Virus record (IMG/VR): IMGVR_UViG_3300025369_000827 | Location: 1-26,704 of that record | Length of the DNA: 26,704 nucleotides | Source of the DNA: a virus | Direction: 5' to 3' (one strand) | Shown: positions 21,327 to 26,704 of the stretch, one piece after another | How positions within the stretch are numbered: the stretch's first letter is position 1 | Layout of the letters: each line of letters begins with the position of its first letter | Translations under genes and position numbers: made by a program | The notes under the pieces: generated by a model | What the model was told of the DNA's origin: nothing | The model's input: the letters and a program-made list of their open reading frames with translations, nothing else | Database searches by the model: none

Positions 21327-21908
21327 ATGAATACCGACATTATGATAGATTTGGAGACTCTAAATACAACTCCCGACGCGGCTATCTTAACAATTGGTGC
21401 TGTAAAATTCGATCCATTTGGTTCCGAAGTTAAAGAACCAAAAATGGATAGTTTTTATTGTAAAGTAGATTTAGATAGTTGTGATCGTATTGGATTAACT
21501 ACTAACGATGATACAATCGCTTGGTGGGCTAATCAAAGCAAAGAGGCACAAGAAGCTGCCTTTGACCCCGAAGGAAGAATTGATATAGAAGATGCATTTG
21601 CACAACTATACAAATTCTGCTGGGGTGCTAAACGTGTTTGGTCAAATGGTAGTTGTTTTGATATTATCATTTGCGAACATGTATTCCGTAAAATTAATCG
21701 TGCTATCCCTTGGAAGTTTTGGGAAGTGCGAGATGTACGTACAGCATTTGATTTAGGAATTAATCCACAACGCCCGCCAGTTACGGCCCACCATGCTTTA
21801 GAGGATGCGTGGAACCAGGCAGTAGGCATTCAAAATGTCTATAACACACTACGTACTAGTACAACAACAGAAGGCAAATATATTGCCCCATTTGCAAATC
21901 AGAGGTAA
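21327..21908 (+). CDS. DexA-like 3'-5' exonuclease (DEDDh), 193 aa
   Basis: DnaQ-fold nuclease. Motif I D-x-E is in MIDLETLN (Asp8, Glu10), motif II Asp in WSNGSCFDI, and motif III H-x5-D is AHHALEDAWNQA. The pattern is that of T4 DexA and related phage exonucleases (PF16473-type), which degrade DNA or RNA 3' ends. Leaderless expression from a consensus sigma70 promoter suggests early synthesis. Two small genes follow in the same operon: a 56-aa unknown and MazG. Confidence 0.85.
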   Translation: MNTDIMIDLETLNTTPDAAILTIGAVKFDPFGSEVKEPKMDSFYCKVDLDSCDRIGLTTNDDTIAWWANQSKEAQEAAFDPEGRIDIEDAFAQLYKFCWGAKRVWSNGSCFDIIICEHVFRKINRAIPWKFWEVRDVRTAFDLGINPQRPPVTAHHALEDAWNQAVGIQNVYNTLRTSTTTEGKYIAPFANQR

Positions 21909-21909
21909 T

Positions 21910-22080
21910 ATGATTAAAATTAAAAAATCCAACGATATTTGGTGGGAAATAACTGAATGGAATTGCAACAACAACTACATCGTTGAAATGGAGGATGGCG
22001 AAAAATGGTTCACAGCTACTCCTTGTAATTCTAAAGCCCAATTTTTATTTTCATTAACATTCTCAGAATATATTTTATGA
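21910..22080 (+). CDS. Hypothetical protein, 56 aa
   Basis: Starts MIKIKKSNDIWWEITEWNCN; Trp-rich and small, probably beta. The ATG is 1 base after the exonuclease stop, with AGAGG just upstream. It overlaps the MazG start by ATGA. Position between two nucleotide-processing genes is the only clue to function. Confidence 0.6.
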   Translation: MIKIKKSNDIWWEITEWNCNNNYIVEMEDGEKWFTATPCNSKAQFLFSLTFSEYIL

Positions 22081-22361
22081 ACAGTCAAACTAAAGAAGTA
22101 ATGGACATTCTCCAAGAAGAGTGCGCAGAAGTTATACAAGCGATAAGTAAAATCAGCCGCTTTGGACTTGATAATTTTAAACCAGGAAAACCCAAAACTA
22201 ATAGGGAACACTTGGAAGAAGAGTTAGGCGATTTAATGGCTATGATAGATATTCTACAACAACTGGACATTGTTAGCTATACTAATATTGAACTAGCTAG
22301 TCAGGCTAAAGTAGAAAAACTTAAAAAATGGTCAAATATTTTCAACGAAAATATTTCTTGA
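22077..22361 (+). CDS. MazG-like nucleoside triphosphate pyrophosphohydrolase, 94 aa
   Basis: All-alpha NTP pyrophosphatase with the metal-binding pattern EECAEV (E-E-x-x-E) and EELGDLMAM (E-x-x-D). Such phage enzymes hydrolyse dNTPs or alter the (p)ppGpp-linked stress response. 94 aa corresponds to the single-domain MazG/DUF550 type. It starts at an ATGA overlap. A late-type GATAAATA motif begins 3 bases after its stop. Confidence 0.8.
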   Translation: MNSQTKEVMDILQEECAEVIQAISKISRFGLDNFKPGKPKTNREHLEEELGDLMAMIDILQQLDIVSYTNIELASQAKVEKLKKWSNIFNENIS

Positions 22362-22363
22362 GA

Positions 22364-22371
22364 GATAAATA
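22364..22371 (+). promoter_or_regulatory. Late-type promoter GATAAATA for dnaK
   Basis: One mismatch from TATAAATA, 80 bases before the dnaK ATG. Transcription would start close to the base of the leader hairpin at 22377. Confidence 0.6.
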
Positions 22372-22376
22372 ATTAC

Positions 22377-22447
22377 GTGCTGAAACGCCGTAAGGGTTTA
22401 GTACATAGGGCATGGTGCCCGAATTTACTTGCTTAATTAAGGAGAAA
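22377..22447 (+). promoter_or_regulatory. Structured dnaK leader, possible translational control element
   Basis: A long hairpin (22377-22404) pairs GTGCT with AGTAC, AAAC with GTTT and CC with GG around a GTAA (GNRA) tetraloop, with two one-base bulges. A second hairpin GGGCA/TGG/TGCCC follows (22408-22420). Then CTTGCTTAATTAAGGAGA holds the Shine-Dalgarno next to a palindrome. The CTTGCTTAA...AAGGAGA end is shared with hsp20. Confidence 0.6.
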
Positions 22448-22450
22448 ATT

Positions 22451-24346
22451 ATGAGCAAAATCATCGGTATCGATTTAGGTACAACAAATAGCTGTGTGGC
22501 AATCTTAGAAAACGGAGTTGCTAAAGTAATTGAAAACAGCGAGGGTGCTAGAACAACACCATCAATCATTGCGTATACAGATAAAGAAATTTTAGTAGGC
22601 GCAACAGCAAAACGACAAGCAGTCACAAACCCAAAGAATACAATTTACGCAAGTAAGCGTTTAATCGGACGTAAGTTCGAAGAACAAGCTGTGCAAAAAG
22701 ACATCGACTTGATGCCATACACTATTATCAAAGCTGATAACGGTGATGCATGGATCGAAGCTAACGGCGAAAAGCTAGCACCACAACAAGTGTCAGCAGA
22801 AGTTCTACGCAAGATGAAAAAGACTGCCGAAGACTATCTAGGCGAAACAGTAACACAAGCGGTTATTACTGTACCAGCTTACTTTAACGATAGCCAACGT
22901 CAAGCAACTAAAGATGCAGGACAAATTGCTGGTTTAGAAGTTCTACGTATTATTAATGAACCAACAGCGGCCGCACTAGCATACGGTGTTGATAAGGCAG
23001 ATAAACGTGATCGTAAGATTGCTGTATATGACTTAGGTGGTGGTACATTTGATATTTCAATTATTGAAATTGCCAACATCGATGGTGATAAACAAATCGA
23101 AGTACTTGCTACTAACGGTGATACATTCCTAGGCGGTGAAGATTTTGACCAAGCTATTATGGATCACTTGGTAGCAGAATTTAAGAAAGAAAATGGTATT
23201 GATCTTAAGACAGACGTACTGGCATTGCAACGTTTAAAAGAAGCCGCAGAAAAGGCCAAGATTGAATTGTCCAGCGCCGCAAGCACTACAGTTAATCTGC
23301 CATACGTTACAGCAGATGCAACCGGTCCTAAGCACATGAACGTAACAATTAGCCGTAGCAAGTTTGAAGCTATGGTCGAAGCATTGATTCAACGTTCAAT
23401 TGAGCCATGCAAAACATGTATGTCCGATGCTAAAGTTACAGCCGCAGACATTGACGAAGTTATCCTAGTTGGTGGACAAACACGTATGCCAGCAGTACAA
23501 GCCGCAGTTGAAAAATTGTTTGGCAAGGCTCCACGTAAGGATGTTAATCCAGATGAAGCGGTTGCCGCAGGTGCCGCAGTACAAGGTGCTGTTCTAGCAG
23601 GCGACAAGACAGACGTATTGTTGTTAGACGTTACACCATTGACCTTGGGTATTGAAACAATGGGCGGTGTGTTTACCAAGTTGATTGCTAAGAACACAAC
23701 TATCCCAACTAAACACAGCCAAACATTTAGTACAGCAGATGATAATCAACCAGCTGTTACAATTAAAGTAGCACAAGGTGAACGTGATTTGTTCAAGTAC
23801 AATAAATTGCTTGGCGAATTCAATCTAGAAGGTATTGATCCTGCTCCACGCGGCATGCCACAAATTGAAGTTACACTTGACATCGATGCTAACGGCATTT
23901 TGAATGTTAGTGCAACTGATAAGAAAACTGGTAAGGCTAACAAGATTACCATTAAGAGTGATTCAGGACTAAGCAAAGAAGATATCGAGCGTATGATTGC
24001 AGAAGCGGAAGCCAATGCTGAATCGGATAAGAAAGCCGCAGAATTAATCAACGCACGTAATAGCGCAGAAAGTCAATTGCACTCAATGGGCAAAGATTTT
24101 GATACGTACAAGGATCAAATCACCGACGAAGAAAAGACTGCATATGAAACAGCAGTCACTAGCGCACGTGATGCGATTGCAGGAGAAGATATCGAAGCTA
24201 TCAATTCTAGCATGAGCAAATTGTTTGAATCAGCAGGCCCAATCTTAACTAAGAAACAAGCCGCTGAAACAGCGCAAGCAACTGATACAACCGGTGCACA
24301 ACCTGCAGAAGGCCAAACAGTTGATGCGGCGTTCAAAGAAGTTTGA
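22451..24346 (+). CDS. dnaK: Chaperone DnaK (Hsp70), full length
   Basis: ATP-driven Hsp70 that folds proteins and releases them on nucleotide exchange. All signatures are present: [10 protein letters not shown] at the N-terminus, [57 protein letters not shown], the linker [16 protein letters not shown], the substrate-binding domain and a C-terminal FKEV end. At 631 aa it is the normal bacterial length, so nothing suggests decay. It has no dnaJ or grpE partner here and must use those of the host. It could also assist IscU (LPPVK motif), which HscA normally serves. The upstream frame extension before ATG 22451 is rejected because of the AAGGAG site. Confidence 0.97.
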   Translation: MSKIIGIDLGTTNSCVAILENGVAKVIENSEGARTTPSIIAYTDKEILVGATAKRQAVTNPKNTIYASKRLIGRKFEEQAVQKDIDLMPYTIIKADNGDAWIEANGEKLAPQQVSAEVLRKMKKTAEDYLGETVTQAVITVPAYFNDSQRQATKDAGQIAGLEVLRIINEPTAAALAYGVDKADKRDRKIAVYDLGGGTFDISIIEIANIDGDKQIEVLATNGDTFLGGEDFDQAIMDHLVAEFKKENGIDLKTDVLALQRLKEAAEKAKIELSSAASTTVNLPYVTADATGPKHMNVTISRSKFEAMVEALIQRSIEPCKTCMSDAKVTAADIDEVILVGGQTRMPAVQAAVEKLFGKAPRKDVNPDEAVAAGAAVQGAVLAGDKTDVLLLDVTPLTLGIETMGGVFTKLIAKNTTIPTKHSQTFSTADDNQPAVTIKVAQGERDLFKYNKLLGEFNLEGIDPAPRGMPQIEVTLDIDANGILNVSATDKKTGKANKITIKSDSGLSKEDIERMIAEAEANAESDKKAAELINARNSAESQLHSMGKDFDTYKDQITDEEKTAYETAVTSARDAIAGEDIEAINSSMSKLFESAGPILTKKQAAETAQATDTTGAQPAEGQTVDAAFKEV

Positions 24347-24371
24347 CACACAGACAGACTAGTAGTATAAT
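24343..24371 (+). promoter_or_regulatory. Consensus sigma70 promoter for hsp20
   Basis: TTGACA (24343-24348, overlapping the dnaK stop), 17 bases, TATAAT (24366-24371). Hsp20 thus can be made independently of dnaK. Confidence 0.88.
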
Positions 24372-24377
24372 AAACGT

Positions 24378-24431
24378 GTAGGGTGCCCATGGTGGGGCCC
24401 TACAGAGTTCTTGCTTAATATAAGGAGACCA
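24378..24431 (+). promoter_or_regulatory. hsp20 leader hairpin and RBS-pairing element, candidate RNA thermometer
   Basis: GTAGGG (24378-24383) pairs with CCCTAC (24398-24403), with an inner CCC/GGG, at the expected mRNA start. Further down, TTCTT (24408-24412) can pair with AAGGA of the Shine-Dalgarno across a 9-base loop, including one G-U pair. This would hide the ribosome site at low temperature. Confidence 0.55.
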
Positions 24432-24433
24432 AA

Positions 24434-24862
24434 ATGTCACAAATGCAACTAAGAACTATTAACCCAGCTGACTTAGCACAGATCAGCAGAGCCCTTGTAG
24501 GATTTGATCAATATTTCAATAATCCTCGATTACAAAACAGCAACTATCCTCCACACAATATTGTGAAGTTTAGTGATAGTGAATATGCTATCGAAGTAGC
24601 AGTAGCAGGGTTCAGTAAAGAAGAAATCACAGTAGAAGTAGACCAAGACCAACTTGTTGTTCGCGGTACTCAAAAAGTTTCAGATGAAACTACTAAAGAG
24701 TATTTGCACAAAGGTCTAGCTAGCCGTGATTTTGAACAAACATGGACTTTAGCAGAGTACATGGAAGTCAAGGATGCAGAAGTCAAGGATGGTATGTTGA
24801 TTATTAATATTCAACGAATCATTCCAGATTCACTAAAGCCAAGACAAATCGAAATTAAATAA
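24434..24862 (+). CDS. Small heat-shock protein Hsp20 (IbpA-like), 142 aa
   Basis: Contains the alpha-crystallin domain from about residue 35: NIVKFSDSEYAIEVAVAGFS, KEEITVEVDQDQLVVRG, then EYLHKGLASRDFEQTWTLAE and the closing GMLIINIQRIIPDSLKPRQI. It holds unfolded proteins for DnaK. Length and domain layout match bacterial IbpA. Its own sigma70 promoter, leader structure and terminator-like hairpin make it an independent unit. Hsp20 genes are known in cyanophages and other marine phages. Confidence 0.93.
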   Translation: MSQMQLRTINPADLAQISRALVGFDQYFNNPRLQNSNYPPHNIVKFSDSEYAIEVAVAGFSKEEITVEVDQDQLVVRGTQKVSDETTKEYLHKGLASRDFEQTWTLAEYMEVKDAEVKDGMLIINIQRIIPDSLKPRQIEIK

Positions 24863-24868
24863 TCAACC

Positions 24869-24886
24869 GGGGGAGGAAACTCCCCC
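24869..24886 (+). terminator. Strong hairpin after hsp20
   Basis: GGGGGAG / GAAA / CTCCCCC is a perfect 7-bp GC-rich stem with a GNRA tetraloop, followed by TCTT only. It may be a partial terminator or an mRNA-stabilising element before clpS. Confidence 0.55.
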
Positions 24887-24906
24887 TCTTAATAGAAAGA
24901 GAAAAC

Positions 24907-25209
24907 ATGTCGACAACTGATATCCAATTAGAAGAAAAGATTAAAGTAGTAATCAGTGAACCTAAGCGTTGGAAAGTAATCCTATTGAACGATGATTCCA
25001 CCCCAATGGAATTTGTAATATCATTGTTGATGGAAGTTTTTAGACATAACGAAAACACAGCCCGAGATATCATGCTTCAAATACACGAGCAAGGTAGCGG
25101 TGTTGCTGGAACATATAGTTTTGAAATTGCCGAAGCTAAAGCAGTAGAAGCTACAAATGCGGCAAGAACTAACAACCATCCTTTACAAATTAAATTGGAA
25201 GAAGAATGA
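24907..25209 (+). CDS. clpS: ClpS-like adaptor of the ClpAP protease, 100 aa
   Basis: Residues about 20-95 have the ClpS fold pattern: WKVILLNDDSTPMEFVISLL (Asn-Asp-Asp and Met lining the N-degron pocket), FRHNENTARDIMLQIHEQGS with the His, and a basic/Ala-rich helix AEAKAVEATNAARTNNHPLQ. ClpS delivers proteins with Leu/Phe/Tyr/Trp N-termini to ClpAP. A phage copy could direct host or phage proteins to the host protease. It overlaps the heme oxygenase gene by 4 bases (ATGA). No separate promoter was identified; it may be read through from hsp20. Confidence 0.88.
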   Translation: MSTTDIQLEEKIKVVISEPKRWKVILLNDDSTPMEFVISLLMEVFRHNENTARDIMLQIHEQGSGVAGTYSFEIAEAKAVEATNAARTNNHPLQIKLEEE

Positions 25210-25757
25210 GTTTACGTGATCTCACTAAAGAAGCACATACTAATGCTGAACGTCAGGAATTTGTAAAAATTCTGTTTTCCGGTAACATGGATCCAAAACT
25301 CTATGCTACATTTTTAAAGAATCAACATCCGTGCTATGAGTTATTAGAAGTATGCGCAATGACACATGGACTACTAAGTGATATGCCCGATGTTCGTAGA
25401 GCTCCTTATATTTTAAGTGACTTTATGGAACTATGGGGATCCGATAGTACTGAAGCACCAAAGATTTGTCCAGTTGTTCAAGAATACTTAGATCACATAA
25501 TGAGTATTAAGCATGATCCCCATAAATTAATGGCACACTTATATGTACGCCATATGGGAGATTTAGCTGGAGGCCAAATGATTGCTAAACGAGTACCTGG
25601 TAGTGGTCGTATGTATCAATTTGAAAATCCTGAAGAAATTAAAACAGCGATTCGTGCTAAAATTAGTGATGATATGGCAGATGAAGCAAATATATGCTTT
25701 GGATTTGCTACCCAACTGTTTAAAGAAATGTTAGAAATTGCCGATGAACTCAAGTAA
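25206..25757 (+). CDS. Heme oxygenase, biliverdin-forming, 183 aa
   Basis: Opens heme to biliverdin, iron and CO using reductant such as ferredoxin. The proximal heme ligand is His11 in LTKEAHTNAER, and the distal helix contains GDLAGGQ. Length is a little below the 200-240 aa of bacterial/cyanobacterial HO-1 because of a short C-terminus. It overlaps clpS (4 bases) and the bilin reductase (14 bases), so its product is passed directly to that enzyme. Similar gene pairs are known in cyanophages and in uncultured marine phages. Confidence 0.92.
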   Translation: MSLRDLTKEAHTNAERQEFVKILFSGNMDPKLYATFLKNQHPCYELLEVCAMTHGLLSDMPDVRRAPYILSDFMELWGSDSTEAPKICPVVQEYLDHIMSIKHDPHKLMAHLYVRHMGDLAGGQMIAKRVPGSGRMYQFENPEEIKTAIRAKISDDMADEANICFGFATQLFKEMLEIADELK

Positions 25758-26430
25758 AGTTTGGGATACTCTAATAAATATTCAACATTTATTGGAGACT
25801 GAGTTTGGCAGGACTGGCACTGAAATCTTTGAGCCTGGAATGGATCGCTTCAATCAGCCTGGCTGGATTAATCGTGTATGGAGTTCTGATCTTTATCGCC
25901 GTGCTCACGTTGACGTGGTTGATGCGAGAGATTCAAAAGGACTCTGGATGATGCATTGTTGCATCTTCCCACATACTCACAACCCTGCTCCTATATTTGG
26001 CTTTGATGTAATAGCTGGCAAGAACAAAATAACTGGTTGTTTTCACGATTTCAGTCCAGCAGGCGATACATTCCATCCTATGATTGAATGGTTTGGTTCT
26101 GAAGTTGCCAAACTAGAATGGCGTAAATCACGTGCTTTGCCTGATTGGGCACAGCGTATTTTTACAGAACACATGGTGGCCGCAGGCAATGTTAGCGATG
26201 AAGCAGAGTTAGATCAGATTACAGAAATGGCTAGAACTACCCTAGCGCATTATTTGGACTCTGTGGGTGAAACTAACCATACTGTAGCAGATACTACCAG
26301 TTTCCAAAACTATTATTGCGATAATCAAAAACAAAATCCACATACTCCCCGAGTTATGGCTAGCTTGGGTTTAAATGAGGACGATGTACACGCATTCATA
26401 CAGGAATGTCTCTTCCCTGAAATAGTATAA
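25744..26430 (+). CDS. Ferredoxin-dependent bilin reductase (PcyX/PebS/PcyA family), 228 aa
   Basis: Reduces biliverdin to a coloured phycobilin with electrons from ferredoxin. The family core is visible: MHCCIFPHTHNPAPIFGFDV (about residues 70-89), with the Asp after FGF, then ITGCFHDFSPAGD, and the C-terminal SFQNYYCDNQKQNPHTPRVM. 228 aa is normal. The host context looks non-cyanobacterial, which fits the PcyX class described from uncultured marine phages that make phycoerythrobilin in one enzyme. PcyX versus PebS or PcyA cannot be settled by eye. ATG 25744 lies inside the heme oxygenase gene. Confidence 0.9.
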   Translation: MNSSKVWDTLINIQHLLETEFGRTGTEIFEPGMDRFNQPGWINRVWSSDLYRRAHVDVVDARDSKGLWMMHCCIFPHTHNPAPIFGFDVIAGKNKITGCFHDFSPAGDTFHPMIEWFGSEVAKLEWRKSRALPDWAQRIFTEHMVAAGNVSDEAELDQITEMARTTLAHYLDSVGETNHTVADTTSFQNYYCDNQKQNPHTPRVMASLGLNEDDVHAFIQECLFPEIV

Positions 26431-26433
26431 ATA
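26426..26433 (+). promoter_or_regulatory. Consensus T4-type late promoter TATAAATA
   Basis: Perfect match. The stop codon of the bilin reductase lies inside it, and the next ATG (26441) is only 7 bases beyond, so the mRNA would be nearly leaderless. Confidence 0.7.
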
Positions 26434-26440
26434 TTGTACT

Positions 26441-26704
26441 ATGCATATTTTAGACATTTTATCAGAAGCCAGCCTAGTTTCAGGTGCAAAAAGTTACAGC
26501 TACGGCCATGCTGTTCGTCTCAAGGACAGCCCTACCGCTATGAAAGGCGGAGTACAAAAAATATTAGATGCTGTACCTGGTTTGGAAAACGATGAAAAAT
26601 TAGAATGGATTGATCCCAAATCCGTTAACAAAAAAACAGATGAAATTTATCCAGTAATACTTGGCAGAGGCGGTGATTCATTGTTTTTTAGACGAGCAGA
26701 CAAC
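26441..26704 (+). CDS. Putative internal virion protein with capsid-targeting-like N-terminus, partial
   Basis: The first 88 codons are in the window, with no stop. It begins MHILDILSEASLVSGAKSYS. The first ten residues closely resemble the T4 internal-protein targeting peptide (MKTYQEFIAE|A), with SE|A at the place of the prohead protease cut. The rest is basic and globular. No family recognised. It is preceded by a perfect late promoter and has no Shine-Dalgarno. Confidence 0.65.
   Translation, partial: MHILDILSEASLVSGAKSYSYGHAVRLKDSPTAMKGGVQKILDAVPGLENDEKLEWIDPKSVNKKTDEIYPVILGRGGDSLFFRRADN

Noticed and set aside
22377-22420. tRNA-like folding before dnaK
   Set aside because: The two stem-loops do not form a cloverleaf with anticodon and T-loop features; they are better read as leader hairpins.
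23389-24051. Minus-strand open frames within dnaK
   Set aside because: Shadows caused by dnaK codon usage; the sense strand is an unmistakable full-length DnaK.
22451-24346. Contig chimera with a bacterial chromosome, suggested by dnaK, iscU and clpS
   Set aside because: These genes are flanked and interleaved with phage-type genes (MazG, DexA, PAAR, late promoters) on both sides, with similar codon usage, so one continuous phage genome is the simpler reading.
25744-26430. Cyanophage origin because of the bilin reductase
   Set aside because: No psbA, hli or other photosynthesis genes are in the window, and isc, clpS, bS21 and promoter style look proteobacterial. It is not excluded by this window alone.
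1-26704. CRISPR arrays, insertion sequences, homing endonucleases, integrase/attachment sites
   Set aside because: No regularly spaced repeats, transposase motifs, endonuclease motifs or integrase genes were seen.

Overview
The window is a piece of a T4-like (myovirus-type) bacteriophage genome. Evidence for this: a T4-type ribonucleotide reductase pair (nrdA/nrdB) with glutaredoxin, a DexA-like exonuclease, a MazG-like pyrophosphohydrolase, a PAAR spike tip, a beta-helix tail spike/fibre, a SleB-type wall hydrolase, many small overlapping cistrons, and repeated TATAAATA-like T4 late promoter motifs in front of the structural genes. The sequence is AT-rich. The phage-borne IscU/IscA, DnaK, Hsp20, ClpS and bS21 look proteobacterial, and very good sigma70 promoters (TTGACA-N17-TATAAT) are present. 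This suggests a proteobacterial, probably aquatic, host rather than a cyanobacterium, although the host cannot be proved from this window.

Layout. 1-757 (minus strand): a cupin protein cut by the window edge, and a chain of four micro-ORFs coupled by ATGA overlaps. 758-911: a divergent control region with an operator-like repeat. 912-7593 (plus): virion/head-associated genes, including two nucleotidyltransferase-fold proteins, a coiled-coil membrane protein and several proteins that start with a short M-x-I-x-(E/D) peptide resembling T4 capsid-targeting sequences. The last of these genes appears to be extended by a -1 frameshift. 7594-10275: a PD-(D/E)XK nuclease from a sigma70 promoter and a large tail spike. 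10485-15349: nrdA, a 2OG-Fe(II) oxygenase, nrdB, glutaredoxin, a possible Sm-like protein and the PAAR protein. 15346-18505: an Hc1 histone-like protein, a secreted protein, IscU, IscA, two small conserved proteins, the wall hydrolase and a possible holin. 18548-21295: two structural/membrane proteins, a second candidate frameshift and ribosomal protein bS21. 21327-22361: DexA, a small unknown and MazG. 22451-26430: DnaK, Hsp20, ClpS, heme oxygenase and a ferredoxin-dependent bilin reductase. 26441-end: a partial gene with another capsid-targeting-like start.

How it fits together. The phage appears to carry a maintenance kit for an iron- and protein-stressed host cell: Fe-S scaffold and carrier, chaperones, an N-degron adaptor, heme breakdown to biliverdin and its further reduction, and a ribosomal protein, beside its own dNTP supply. 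Two promoter classes are visible. Sigma70-type sites serve the nucleases, the Hc1-like gene, hsp20 and the wall hydrolase; T4 late-type sites serve the structural genes and dnaK. The most unusual signals are two copies of the 12-mer TCAAAAAAAAAG at gene ends, each followed by an ORF of about 110 codons in the -1 frame without a start codon, and related structured leaders in front of dnaK, hsp20 and the Hc1-like gene.
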